Shown here piece by piece: positions 1 to 7,293 of a stretch of DNA of 64,000 bases. A program made the translations under genes and the position numbers. The DNA is from Clostridiaceae bacterium (GTDB taxonomy: Bacteria > Bacillota_I > Bacilli_A > Erysipelotrichales > Coprobacillaceae). The stretch covers positions 1 through 64,000 of the forward strand of contig CABJAS010000001.1 in assembly GCA_902363625.1 (NCBI GenBank), in the 5' to 3' direction. Every line of letters begins with the position of its first letter. The stretch's first letter is position 1. Under the pieces are notes generated by a model, which did not search any database, was not told where the DNA came from, and saw only the letters and a program-made list of their open reading frames with translations.

Positions 1-40
1 GTATTTTTTGTTCTAATGTATATTTTGCTTTTCTGGACAT
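1..40 (-). CDS. IS3-family transposase OrfA, N-terminal fragment (partial)
   Basis: Only the first 13 codons lie in the window: MSRKAKYTLEQKI. That is the characteristic opening of the helix-turn-helix OrfA of IS3-family elements in Firmicutes, where a basic SRKAKYT segment precedes the first HTH helix. A strong ribosome binding site (minus-strand AGGAGGG, positions 49-56) sits eight bases before the ATG at 38-40. OrfA would bind the terminal repeats and normally fuses with OrfB through a programmed frameshift to give the active transposase. Whether the rest is intact cannot be judged here. Confidence 0.65.
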   Translation of the reverse strand, partial: MSRKAKYTLEQKI

Positions 41-112
41 AATAAAATCCCTCCTCTGTAGATTCATGAAATTTTATTTATTTCATCTGTCTACTTCGGT
101 GGGATTGTATCA
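1..112 (-). mobile_element. left end of an IS3-family (IS150-like) insertion sequence, truncated by the window
   Basis: Read on the minus strand, the segment begins at position 112 with TGATACAATCCCACCGAAGT. It has the TG start, the CCCAC block and the GTAGACA tail expected of IS3/IS150-group terminal inverted repeats. About 70 bases later comes a GGAGGG ribosome binding site and a short open frame that looks like an IS3 OrfA start. The element continues to the left of the window, so neither the other inverted repeat nor a target-site duplication can be seen. Family assignment rests on terminal-repeat style plus the first 13 residues of the protein. Confidence 0.7.
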
Positions 113-128
113 TTGAGGCTTGGCTTTT

Positions 129-1457
129 TTATTCATCTATTCTTTTTAACTGACAGTTTTTAAGCTGCACATATTGTCCCTCTTCTAAAGTAATAGGATC
201 ATCTAATGTACTTCCATAGCGCTCTTCAATCGGAGAATCACGATAATAACTATCTTTGTAAACATTTACCTGATTAGAGTAGTTATTGCTGTTTTTAGGA
301 ATGATCTGGTACTCTCCGGCAGGAAAATGAAGTCCGACTTTAAATATTCCATTCGTGGTTAGCGTTACGGAAGGATTCGCATCTATAGAATAAAAATAAT
401 CTGAACCGGTGTAATGGATATATTCCCCTTCCTTTACACTGATTACCAGTGTTCGATTCGTATACAGTGTCTCTTTATTGAGTGTTGTGCTGTAATCCTT
501 CGGTCCTGATTTGACATTAAAACTGCTGTTGAAATTATAGAAAACAATATATTCTCCGGCCGGAATATCGGTTCCGGCTTTATAAACTCCACTGCCATAG
601 CGATTTTCAATCAATACTTTTTGCTGAGATTCATACTCCTGAACCAGTGGTTGCAATTCAGCTAGACGCTTTGACCATTCCTCATATTCGTTTAAATATT
701 GAGGAACATTCATTTTCTCTATATGGCTTTTTGTCATGTTGTAGTGGCGCTGTGTCGGCTCATTTTCAAGAACTGTAAATTCATTATTGACAGAAGTGAT
801 ATATTCGTTTCTGAGTTTCGATTCATGATCGACTATAAAATTCTCTGCTTCTAAATCTAAAGCTGCAAAAAGCTGTTCATAATCTGATGCATTGATCCTG
901 TTTTGCTGAGTAAATTGCAAGCCTTTCATCGCTTTTTTTAAGGCTTTTGTCGTTACCTTCAACTGCTCACTATTCGTATCCTTTGTGGAAGTAATCAACA
1001 CAACATTACCAATTTGAGTGGTATTGTAATGGTACTTATAGAGGATGTCATTTGCGACGTAGTCCCCATAGGACTCAGTTGTATAGATTTCTGAACTGTG
1101 TGTACGAAGTGATTCTAAATATTTTATCCTTAATTCTGCGGCCTCTTTATTTTTATATACTTCGATACGTCCGTAATGCTGATCAATGTATCTAAAAGTA
1201 GTATAGGACAACGGGTAATAGTGCCATAATGTATCAGGCGGATTAAGATTAATATCTACAACCGAATTGTTAACATCACCGACCGCATTTTTAAAATCTG
1301 AATCTTTAAGCATTCTTTCAACTATTATTTTTGCCTCACAGTTGACCAAGTCCAGCTTATTAAGAAAAAAACCGGAAGCTGCAATCACCCCAATAATGAC
1401 TGCCATTAAATAGATAAGTTTAGAATATTGTTTCATAAGTGTATTTAGTATTTTCAT
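129..1457 (-). CDS. membrane-anchored hypothetical protein with two C-terminal GxYxxGxDIPAGEY-type repeats
   Basis: A 442-residue protein of unknown function. A single hydrophobic segment at about residues 13-33 looks like an uncleaved signal anchor. The middle (about 40-285) is charged, probably partly helical, and should lie outside the cell. Two copies of a beta-rich repeat follow, at about 290 (GVYKAGTDIPAGEYIVF) and 370 (GIFKVGLHFPAGEYQII). This 'G.Y..G.dIPaGeY' repeat is common in uncharacterised Firmicute surface proteins. The start is preceded by GGTGGGG with a TATAAT box further upstream. The gene lies alone between the IS end and a bidirectional terminator, so its neighbours give no clue to its role. 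Confidence 0.7.
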   Translation of the reverse strand: MKILNTLMKQYSKLIYLMAVIIGVIAASGFFLNKLDLVNCEAKIIVERMLKDSDFKNAVGDVNNSVVDINLNPPDTLWHYYPLSYTTFRYIDQHYGRIEVYKNKEAAELRIKYLESLRTHSSEIYTTESYGDYVANDILYKYHYNTTQIGNVVLITSTKDTNSEQLKVTTKALKKAMKGLQFTQQNRINASDYEQLFAALDLEAENFIVDHESKLRNEYITSVNNEFTVLENEPTQRHYNMTKSHIEKMNVPQYLNEYEEWSKRLAELQPLVQEYESQQKVLIENRYGSGVYKAGTDIPAGEYIVFYNFNSSFNVKSGPKDYSTTLNKETLYTNRTLVISVKEGEYIHYTGSDYFYSIDANPSVTLTTNGIFKVGLHFPAGEYQIIPKNSNNYSNQVNVYKDSYYRDSPIEERYGSTLDDPITLEEGQYVQLKNCQLKRIDE

Positions 1458-1508
1458 TTTATCCCCACCGTATTTTCATTATACCATTTATTTTCAATTC
1501 TGAATAAT

Positions 1509-1535
1509 AAAAATCCAAGGAACGCTTGGATTTTT
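1509..1535 (-). terminator. bidirectional rho-independent terminator
   Basis: An 11-bp stem (AAAAATCCAAG / CTTGGATTTTT) with a GAACG loop. It has a T-run on the minus strand after the last gene of the envelope-sugar operon, and it also reads as a terminator on the plus strand. Confidence 0.85.
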
Positions 1536-1550
1536 GTAGAGAATAGTCTT

Positions 1551-1886
1551 CTATAAGTAGAAAAGAATAATCCCGATGACAATAATGATATTGCCTAATA
1601 GTTTCCGTTTTGTTATTTTCTCATTTAAAAAGAAATAACTTAAAATCATGACAATAAAATAACCGATAGATTCAATGATCGGTCCTTCTTTATAATGAAG
1701 TCCGGAAAAGGCGAGGATCGTTAAGACTGTAGAAATAATCATTAAACTATAGCCGAAAATGACATAAGGATTTAAATATTCTTTTATTAATGAATCATGA
1801 TGATGATAAGTGCTTTTTTTAAGGAAAATTTGAGATATACTAGCGACAATAACGCTAATGATCAGTATCAGGTGATGTATGTTCAT
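1551..1886 (-). CDS. SMR/EamA-type half transporter, subunit 2 (ArnE/ArnF-like)
   Basis: A 111-residue, four-helix protein of the small multidrug resistance/DMT superfamily. A conserved block near residues 64-90 (GPIIESIGYFIVMILSYFF followed by NEKIT) matches the third and fourth helices of EmrE/ArnE-like proteins. The ATG at 1884-1886 is chosen over the TTG one codon earlier. It lies inside the end of the upstream gene (32-bp overlap) and has little Shine-Dalgarno sequence, which suggests translational coupling. With its partner it probably forms a heterodimer. In the context of a GT2, an aminotransferase and a GT-C-like protein, a flippase for an undecaprenyl-phosphate-linked sugar is the most economical role. 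That role is inferred; drug efflux remains an alternative. Confidence 0.7.
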   Translation of the reverse strand: MNIHHLILIISVIVASISQIFLKKSTYHHHDSLIKEYLNPYVIFGYSLMIISTVLTILAFSGLHYKEGPIIESIGYFIVMILSYFFLNEKITKRKLLGNIIIVIGIILFYL

Positions 1887-2226
1887 CAAGATTGACTAGG
1901 ATGATGCCGCAAATAGCAACACCGATTCCGACAATATTCATTACTGTAATGTTTTCCTTAAAAATAAATAAAGCAAAGATCACCGACCAAAGCAATCCGG
2001 TCGCTCGGTTGGCGTAGGCAATCGAGAGATCAAAATGTTTGATGACCTGCTGCCAAAGAATCGCATAAATGCCTAAAATAAGAATTTCAATTCCATAGAA
2101 TAAAACGAATTTAGGAGAGAGAAAAGCTTCGTTAGAAGCAAATTTGGCACAGACGCTGGATAAAGAATAGATGATAATCACGAGCTGCAATATAATAATG
2201 TTTTTAAATTTCGGTTTTGTTTTCAT
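1855..2226 (-). CDS. SMR/EamA-type half transporter, subunit 1 (ArnE/ArnF-like)
   Basis: A 123-residue four-helix membrane protein related to the downstream subunit. The motif AIAYANRATGLLW-like region (here LSIAYANRATGLLWSVIFAL, about residues 68-87) followed by FKENIT corresponds to the conserved helix 3/4 segment of EmrE/EamA half-transporters. It overlaps the upstream ATP-grasp gene by 23 bp and the downstream subunit by 32 bp, so the two halves are made in a coupled, probably stoichiometric way. ArnE and ArnF flip undecaprenyl-phosphate-aminoarabinose as such a pair. Transport of a lipid-linked sugar here is inferred from gene context. Confidence 0.72.
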   Translation of the reverse strand: MKTKPKFKNIIILQLVIIIYSLSSVCAKFASNEAFLSPKFVLFYGIEILILGIYAILWQQVIKHFDLSIAYANRATGLLWSVIFALFIFKENITVMNIVGIGVAICGIILVNLDEHTSPDTDH

Positions 2227-3349
2227 GTGTAAGTATTCCTTTTAACTGATCTTTTTGATCACATTTTAAAATAAAGTAACCATGACGGCTGCCGCTGTCA
2301 ACAATATTTAAACTGGGATGAGCATCAAGATATATTTTTTCGATCCACTGCGGATTCGTTTTTTTGATATCATCAAGTAATTTTATGTCTTCATCCCCGA
2401 ATATAAAATGAATCAATGCAACCTTAGGTTCTTGTATTTTCTGTATTTTTGGTCGAATGCCTAAAGCGATGTCCAACACATAGCGGACAAAGTTATAACC
2501 GGTGGAAATCTGCACTAAATGACTGCCGATACAGTCACCACCCATACGTGCGCCGATTTCAATGATTCGCATTCCTTCATTCGTTAAACGAAACTCTCCG
2601 TGAATCGCACTGTTTTGAATGTTCAGTGCTTTAAATGCTGCTAACAGCTGTGAAGAGATCGCCTGCTGTGTTTTTTCATCAAGATCACTTGGCTGTAAAT
2701 GTGCCGTTTCAATGAAGTGCGGGGCACCGGTCGTATATTTTTTAGTGAAGGCTAAAATATGATATTCGCCTTGGTAAGCAAAAGCCTCCACACTGTATTC
2801 CGGTCCATCGATATATTCTTCAATAATGGCTTTTTTTTCAAAGCTGTAGTCCATTGCCTGCATGATGCACTCAGATAGTTGAGCGGGATTTTCTACTTTA
2901 AATATTCCGCGGCTGCCAGAACGATCGGTTGGTTTAACGATCACCGGGAAAGGAAAATCGATAGTTTCCTCCTTATCTGTAACAACTTTAAAGGAAGGGG
3001 TTGGAAGTCCGGCTTTTTTTAACGTTTGACGCATTGCGTATTTATTGGTCGTGTTTTTGACACATTCCTTGTCATTGCAAGGCAATGACAGTCTTCTTGA
3101 AAGTTCATTGACTGTGACAGCAGCAAGATCGGAAGCAATCGAACAGACGGCATCCGGTTTTATTTTCAGACAGACTTCATAAATCTGATCGATCTCTACA
3201 ATACTGATCGGATAAAAGTAATCAGCTTCCTTTTCTCCGACATCTCCGCATTCCCACGCAAAGACGTGAGTGATGCAGCCTTGTTTCTTAGCTTCTAAAA
3301 TTAGGGGCAGCTGAAAATCATTTGCCCCTATGATGACGATATTTTTCAT
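2204..3349 (-). CDS. ATP-grasp ligase (amino-acid ligase/carbamoyl-phosphate-synthase-like)
   Basis: A 381-residue ATP-grasp enzyme. The N-terminal Rossmann-like pre-ATP-grasp domain starts MKNIVIIGAND. The ATP-binding core includes FPVIVKPTDRSGSRG (about residues 132-146) and EEYIDGPEYSVEAF. The metal-binding end is RIIEIGARMGGDCIGSHL, typical of L-amino-acid ligases of the BacD type, which activate a carboxylate as acyl-phosphate for attack by an amine. The start at 3349 was chosen because it fits the family N-terminus; an in-frame upstream extension would overlap the aminotransferase gene. It begins one base after that gene's stop. I infer that it may acylate the amino group of the amino sugar made by the adjacent aminotransferase; the substrate is not shown by sequence. 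Confidence 0.75.
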   Translation of the reverse strand: MKNIVIIGANDFQLPLILEAKKQGCITHVFAWECGDVGEKEADYFYPISIVEIDQIYEVCLKIKPDAVCSIASDLAAVTVNELSRRLSLPCNDKECVKNTTNKYAMRQTLKKAGLPTPSFKVVTDKEETIDFPFPVIVKPTDRSGSRGIFKVENPAQLSECIMQAMDYSFEKKAIIEEYIDGPEYSVEAFAYQGEYHILAFTKKYTTGAPHFIETAHLQPSDLDEKTQQAISSQLLAAFKALNIQNSAIHGEFRLTNEGMRIIEIGARMGGDCIGSHLVQISTGYNFVRYVLDIALGIRPKIQKIQEPKVALIHFIFGDEDIKLLDDIKKTNPQWIEKIYLDAHPSLNIVDSGSRHGYFILKCDQKDQLKGILTHENKTEI

Positions 3350-3350
3350 G

Positions 3351-4478
3351 TTATTGATAGAATTCCTTAATTGCGTTGATGACGCTGCTGATCTCATCAT
3401 CGGTAATATTATAGAAAAGCGGTAGTCTTAATAGACGTTCACTTTCTTTTGTAGTGTATTCATCAGTCCCGTGGAAATAGCCGAATTTCTGCCCTGCCGG
3501 AGAACTATGTAATGGCACATAATGGAATACGGCTTGGATTCCCTTTTCTTTTAAATGAGTGATTAATGCGCTTCGCTGAGCAAGATCTTTGGTTTTAATA
3601 TAAAACATATGGGCATTATGTGTACATTCACTAGGAACATAGGGAAGCTCGATATGTCCGGCTTCTGCCAATAGAGCTAAGCCATCATAGTATTTCTGCC
3701 ATGTACTTAAACGATGGTTATTAATCGTGTCAGCGGCTTCTAACTGCGCCCAAAGATAGGCGGCATTTAAATCGCTTGGCAAATAAGATGAACCATAGTC
3801 AACCCAAGTATATTTATCTACTTGTCCACGGAAGAATTTTGAACGGTTTGTCCCTTTTTCACGACTGATCTCAGCTTTTTCTTTGTATTGATCGTCATTA
3901 AAAAGAATAGCTCCGCCTTCGCCCATACTGTAATTTTTCGTTTCGTGGAAACTATAGCAGCCAAAATCACCGATTGTTCCTAATGCTTTCCCTTTATAAT
4001 ACGCAGTTACTCCTTGAGCGGCATCTTCGACTACTAAAAGATGATGTTTTTTCGCAATTGCCATAATAGCATCCATTTCACAGCTGACCCCTGCATAATG
4101 AACAGGCACAATTGCTTTTGTTTTATCGGTAATAGCAGCTTCGATTTTTGTTTCATCAATATTCATCGTATCCGGACGAATGTCCACAAATACAATTTTA
4201 GCGCCTCTTAATACAAATGCATCGGCAGTCGAAACAAACGTATATGAAGGCATGATGACTTCGTCTCCTGGCTGAATGTTACAAAGAATAGCAGCCATTT
4301 CCAAAGCATGTGTGCATGAAGTAGTTAATAAGACATTATTGATATTAAAACGCTTTTTCATCCACTCACTGCAAAGCTGAGTGAATTTTCCGTCACCGCA
4401 GATCTTATGCAGATCGACAGCTTCCTTGATATAATCCAATTCTTTTCCGACATATGGCGGACGGTTAAAATCTAGCAT
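3351..4478 (-). CDS. wecE: DegT/DnrJ/EryC1 sugar aminotransferase, WecE-like (dTDP-4-amino-4,6-dideoxygalactose transaminase)
   Basis: A 375-residue PLP-dependent nucleotide-sugar aminotransferase. The opening NRPPYVGKELDYI is the WecE/RffA signature. The PLP lysine is K181 in FHETKNYSMGEGG, with VVEDAAQG (D152) contacting the pyridine nitrogen. WecE converts dTDP-4-keto-6-deoxyglucose to dTDP-4-amino-4,6-dideoxygalactose using glutamate. The start at 4478 has a GGGGGAG ribosome binding site; a longer frame to 4550 runs into the upstream gene and lacks one. No RmlA/RmlB genes lie in the window, so the keto-sugar donor must come from elsewhere. The exact sugar made is inferred from family. Confidence 0.85.
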   Translation of the reverse strand: MLDFNRPPYVGKELDYIKEAVDLHKICGDGKFTQLCSEWMKKRFNINNVLLTTSCTHALEMAAILCNIQPGDEVIMPSYTFVSTADAFVLRGAKIVFVDIRPDTMNIDETKIEAAITDKTKAIVPVHYAGVSCEMDAIMAIAKKHHLLVVEDAAQGVTAYYKGKALGTIGDFGCYSFHETKNYSMGEGGAILFNDDQYKEKAEISREKGTNRSKFFRGQVDKYTWVDYGSSYLPSDLNAAYLWAQLEAADTINNHRLSTWQKYYDGLALLAEAGHIELPYVPSECTHNAHMFYIKTKDLAQRSALITHLKEKGIQAVFHYVPLHSSPAGQKFGYFHGTDEYTTKESERLLRLPLFYNITDDEISSVINAIKEFYQ

Positions 4479-4492
4479 ATTATTTTCTCCCC

Positions 4493-5800
4493 CTAGTAGT
4501 AATATGGAATGATGATGAAAAATAAACTGTATATCAGTGTAAAGATACACGTACTACTCATTATTATAACATAGTGCTTTTTCCATTTGAAACGTTCTAG
4601 TAAATATTGTGTCCCCAGTACAATAAAATAAGCTAACGGAATAATCATCGGCATACTGTAGCGTCCCTGCGGCTGAAAATCGTTGAAATAGGAATAATAA
4701 AGATTTAAGAGATTAGGAATGATTAAAGCACTAAGCATTCCCCAGTTAAACAAGTCTTTCATAAATTCTTTAGAAAATAAGATTTCTTTGATCTTATAGA
4801 AGCAGCCGATCATTCCCACACAAATAACAATTCCCCAAATAGGATAGAACCACAATGGCGGGAAAATCATCATACCGCCAAAACGTGCGATGAATGAAGT
4901 TAAAAAGATCAGCAGCCACTGCTTGGATATCAGCATTTCCCATAATGACATGTTGAGATTGCTAGGTGAAGCTATGAGAGAAGGCTTAAATTGATCGGCA
5001 GCATATAATTCTGCATAATAATTGCTGGTGCTCATGCCGATAAAATCTCCGTCATATAAAAGATAGTTGCGAATAAACCACCATCCCGCTAAAAGCAAAG
5101 CGAGAGCAGAAATATAGAGACCTTTGATCATTAATGGTTTAAACCATTGCTTTGGATGAGAATGAATCATCGATCCAATAAAAATGAAGATACTGACTAA
5201 AATAAAGCCATAAGCATTATAGTAGGAAAGCGCACAGACAGCCAAACCAACCGCTAGCAAAGTACAGCTCCGATAGGACCACTGATCCTTGAATCCGCTT
5301 AACCAGGCATAAACGATGAATGCACAGCTAAATAAAGCCAAGCCGTCATTATTAACATAGGTAAAGATAAAGGCAAACTGTGGCAGACAGCCGACAAATA
5401 TGATAAACAGCCATTGCCATCGCTCCTCTTTAAAAAGGATTCGTCCGATTTTTATTGTCAGATAAATGGTTCCCACCGCTAAGACAACATTCATCATTCT
5501 GGCACCCAGCCAAAGATAATGTGCATTAGAAGTGAATAAAGAAACGATCTTCATTGGAATCGCACACAGCATATACGCTAAAATAGGGGTGAATGCATAG
5601 GATTGTCCCCATGTCCAATTCATGATTTCCGGATCTGCTCCATGCGGAAGCGATCCATGATTTAATATATATTGACATATTGAATAACGCATACTTTCAT
5701 CCGGTCCGGCATTCACAGGCTGAAGCATTGCCCAAAGACCGTAAAACAAAAATATACAGATTAAAAAATAGTAGTGTTTTTTCTCTAAACGATTTTCCAT
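4493..5800 (-). CDS. polytopic membrane protein, DUF2142/GT-C-like glycosyltransferase
   Basis: A 435-residue protein with about 10-11 predicted membrane helices. It has a GT-C-like acidic motif in the first outer loop, NAGPDESMRYSI (about residues 30-41), as in DUF2142 and PMT/ArnT-type enzymes where an acidic residue after helix 1 is catalytic. This is the first gene of the minus-strand operon. The ATG at 5798-5800 is preceded by GGAGGAAG, better than the TTG four codons upstream. GT-C enzymes take a sugar from a polyprenyl phosphate and attach it to an acceptor outside the membrane. Here it would be the ArnT-like final step, with an unknown wall polymer or protein as acceptor. Confidence 0.65.
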   Translation of the reverse strand: MENRLEKKHYYFLICIFLFYGLWAMLQPVNAGPDESMRYSICQYILNHGSLPHGADPEIMNWTWGQSYAFTPILAYMLCAIPMKIVSLFTSNAHYLWLGARMMNVVLAVGTIYLTIKIGRILFKEERWQWLFIIFVGCLPQFAFIFTYVNNDGLALFSCAFIVYAWLSGFKDQWSYRSCTLLAVGLAVCALSYYNAYGFILVSIFIFIGSMIHSHPKQWFKPLMIKGLYISALALLLAGWWFIRNYLLYDGDFIGMSTSNYYAELYAADQFKPSLIASPSNLNMSLWEMLISKQWLLIFLTSFIARFGGMMIFPPLWFYPIWGIVICVGMIGCFYKIKEILFSKEFMKDLFNWGMLSALIIPNLLNLYYSYFNDFQPQGRYSMPMIIPLAYFIVLGTQYLLERFKWKKHYVIIMSSTCIFTLIYSLFFIIIPYYY

Positions 5801-5819
5801 AACTTCCTCCAATGGTTAA

Positions 5820-5848
5820 ATAATAGCATTTATGAGGGATTTCTACAA
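5820..5848 (-). promoter_or_regulatory. promoter of the envelope-sugar operon
   Basis: Minus-strand TTGTAG (5843-5848), 17-bp spacer, TATTAT (5820-5825), followed by the GGAGGAAG ribosome binding site of the GT-C-like gene. Confidence 0.6.
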
Positions 5849-5856
5849 GTTTACCC

Positions 5857-5885
5857 TTTAAATAATTCGGATTAAATGATATGAT
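5857..5885 (+). promoter_or_regulatory. possible promoter of the divergent GT2 gene
   Basis: TTTAAA (5857-5862), 17-bp spacer and TATGAT (5880-5885) lie back to back with the minus-strand promoter, so both halves of the cassette could be controlled from one 100-bp region. The -35 box is poor and the leader would be very short. Confidence 0.35.
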
Positions 5886-5903
5886 TGATAACTGGTGATA
5901 AAT

Positions 5904-6854
5904 ATGAAAAAAATATCAATAATTGTACCGGTTTATTATAATGAAGATAATCTTTTGCCGCTTTATGCGGATCTAAAAGAAAAGGTGCTGGATCCACTTC
6001 AGCATCGTTATCAGTATGAAATTGTAATGGTGGACGACGGTTCTAAAGACCGTTCGTTTGAAGTGATGAATAATCTTTCCAGTATCGATGAACATATCAA
6101 AATTTATAAACTCTCTCGTAATTTTGGTGAACATTCTGCTTTGTTAGCGGGATTGAATGTATGTACCGGTGATTTAGCGGTTCGAAAAGCGGCAGATTTA
6201 CAGGAGCCTAGTGAAATGATTTTGGATATGCTTGAAGAGTATGAAAAAGGAAATTCGGTTATACTGGCAGTCAGAGAAGGACGGGAAGAATCAGAGGGGC
6301 AAAAATTCTTTTCCAATCTTTATGCTTATCTGATGCGTAAATTTGCTTTATCGAATATGCCAAAAGGCGGATTTGACTCGTTTATGATCGATCGTCAAGT
6401 CATTGATACCTTGATTCAAATGAATGAAAAAAATACCTCACTGATGGCACAAGTGCTGTGGTGTGGATTTCCTACCAGCAAAATCGGCTATGTACGTAAA
6501 AAACGTGAAATCGGAACTTCAAAATGGACCTTATCAAAGAAAATCAAACTGGTTTTAGATTCATTGCTTGGGTTTTCTTATTTTCCGATTCGTTGTATTC
6601 TAATGATCGGAGCAGCCAGCTTTGTGATATCGTTTATTTGGTCAATCGTACTGATCGTTCAAAGATTAATGAATATCATTACAGTAGAAGGTTACACGAC
6701 GATCATTATATTAATTTTATTTGCTTTTAGTATCATCATGGGTTCTTTAGGTATTTTAGGAGAATATATTTGGCGTATGTTTGATGCAACCCGTAACCGT
6801 CCGCCGTTTATCTTTGATCATCGTACTAAAGAAGAAATGACAAAATCTAAATAA
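5904..6854 (+). CDS. GT2 polyprenyl-phosphate glycosyltransferase (ArnC/GtrB/DPM1-like)
   Basis: A 316-residue family 2 glycosyltransferase. The GT-A domain opens with MKKISIIVPVYYNE and has MVDDGSKD at about 42-49. A donor/metal motif, KAADLQEP, follows at about 94-101. Two C-terminal membrane helices (about 225-250 and 260-285) end in GILGEYIWRMF, the hallmark of ArnC/GtrB/CsbB enzymes that move a nucleotide-linked sugar onto undecaprenyl phosphate at the inner face. The first Asp of the usual DAD is replaced by Ala (AAD), a variation also met in active relatives. The ATG at 5904 is preferred to GTG at 5895; ribosome binding is weak for both. The gene is divergent from the aminotransferase operon it probably serves. 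Confidence 0.8.
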   Translation: MKKISIIVPVYYNEDNLLPLYADLKEKVLDPLQHRYQYEIVMVDDGSKDRSFEVMNNLSSIDEHIKIYKLSRNFGEHSALLAGLNVCTGDLAVRKAADLQEPSEMILDMLEEYEKGNSVILAVREGREESEGQKFFSNLYAYLMRKFALSNMPKGGFDSFMIDRQVIDTLIQMNEKNTSLMAQVLWCGFPTSKIGYVRKKREIGTSKWTLSKKIKLVLDSLLGFSYFPIRCILMIGAASFVISFIWSIVLIVQRLMNIITVEGYTTIIILILFAFSIIMGSLGILGEYIWRMFDATRNRPPFIFDHRTKEEMTKSK

Positions 6855-6858
6855 TACA

Positions 6859-6890
6859 TAAAAATCATGGGAATGAATGCCCATGATTTT
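6859..6890. terminator. bidirectional terminator between convergent genes
   Basis: AAAAATCATGGG, a seven-base loop, then CCCATGATTTTTT. It serves the GT2 gene on the plus strand and the small membrane protein on the minus strand. Confidence 0.85.
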
Positions 6891-7127
6891 TTAGGTACAT
6901 TTTCTTATGATAAGGATGGCGATCCAGTAAATGGCAATGATGCTCAGCATTACTGCAAAATGATCCAATGGTCCGGTTGCCATTTTAGCGGCAATGAGAC
7001 AAAAGGTAATGCCAATCACATAATCATATAATGTAAGATGCTTTATTTCTTTATTGCCCCATAACTTAACAGTAATGCATAATACAATAATGGAACTGAC
7101 AGCCATTACGATCGTTTCTAAAATCAT
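6891..7127 (-). CDS. small DUF421/YetF-type membrane protein, N-terminal domain only
   Basis: A 78-residue protein with three hydrophobic helices. The stretch KLWGNKEIKHLTLYDYVIG resembles the 'GkReigqLTpfDlvv' segment of the DUF421 (YetF) N-terminal membrane domain. The soluble C-terminal half of ordinary DUF421 proteins (about 200-230 residues) is absent, so this is either a stand-alone version or a remnant. The ATG at 7125-7127 follows GAGGTGAAGAGG; the longer frame to 7175 has no such site. It is divergent from an XRE regulator across a region with several inverted repeats. Function unknown. Confidence 0.6.
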   Translation of the reverse strand: MILETIVMAVSSIIVLCITVKLWGNKEIKHLTLYDYVIGITFCLIAAKMATGPLDHFAVMLSIIAIYWIAILIIRKCT

Positions 7128-7168
7128 CCTCTTCACCTCAAAACAAGTATTGCCATTTCTATAATTAG

Positions 7169-7245
7169 TAAACAAATGTTTAGTATATTTTTCATAATAA
7201 ACAATATATTCAACATATAAACAGTATGTTGTATAGCCTAGCTAT
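7169..7245. promoter_or_regulatory. cluster of inverted repeats between divergent genes (candidate operators)
   Basis: Three dyads lie in the 166-bp divergent region: TAAACA-AA-TGTTTA (7169-7182), CAACATA-N7-TATGTTG (7211-7231) and ATAGC-CTA-GCTAT (7233-7245). They are candidates for binding by the adjacent XRE regulator. No binding motif for this regulator is known to me. Confidence 0.45.
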
Positions 7246-7293
7246 CCACTTTATCAGTAAATTTCTATACAATAATAAAAGAGGAGTGGAACT

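Noticed and set aside
6104..6316. Minus-strand open frame inside the GT2 gene (and many similar frames across the window, such as 8565-8753, 17415-17783 and 53819-54109).
   Set aside because: These lie antisense or out of frame within well-supported genes and lack ribosome binding sites.
1551..6854. A true L-Ara4N lipid A pathway.
   Set aside because: The genome is Gram-positive, ArnA is absent and the aminotransferase is WecE-like; only the parts list is parallel.
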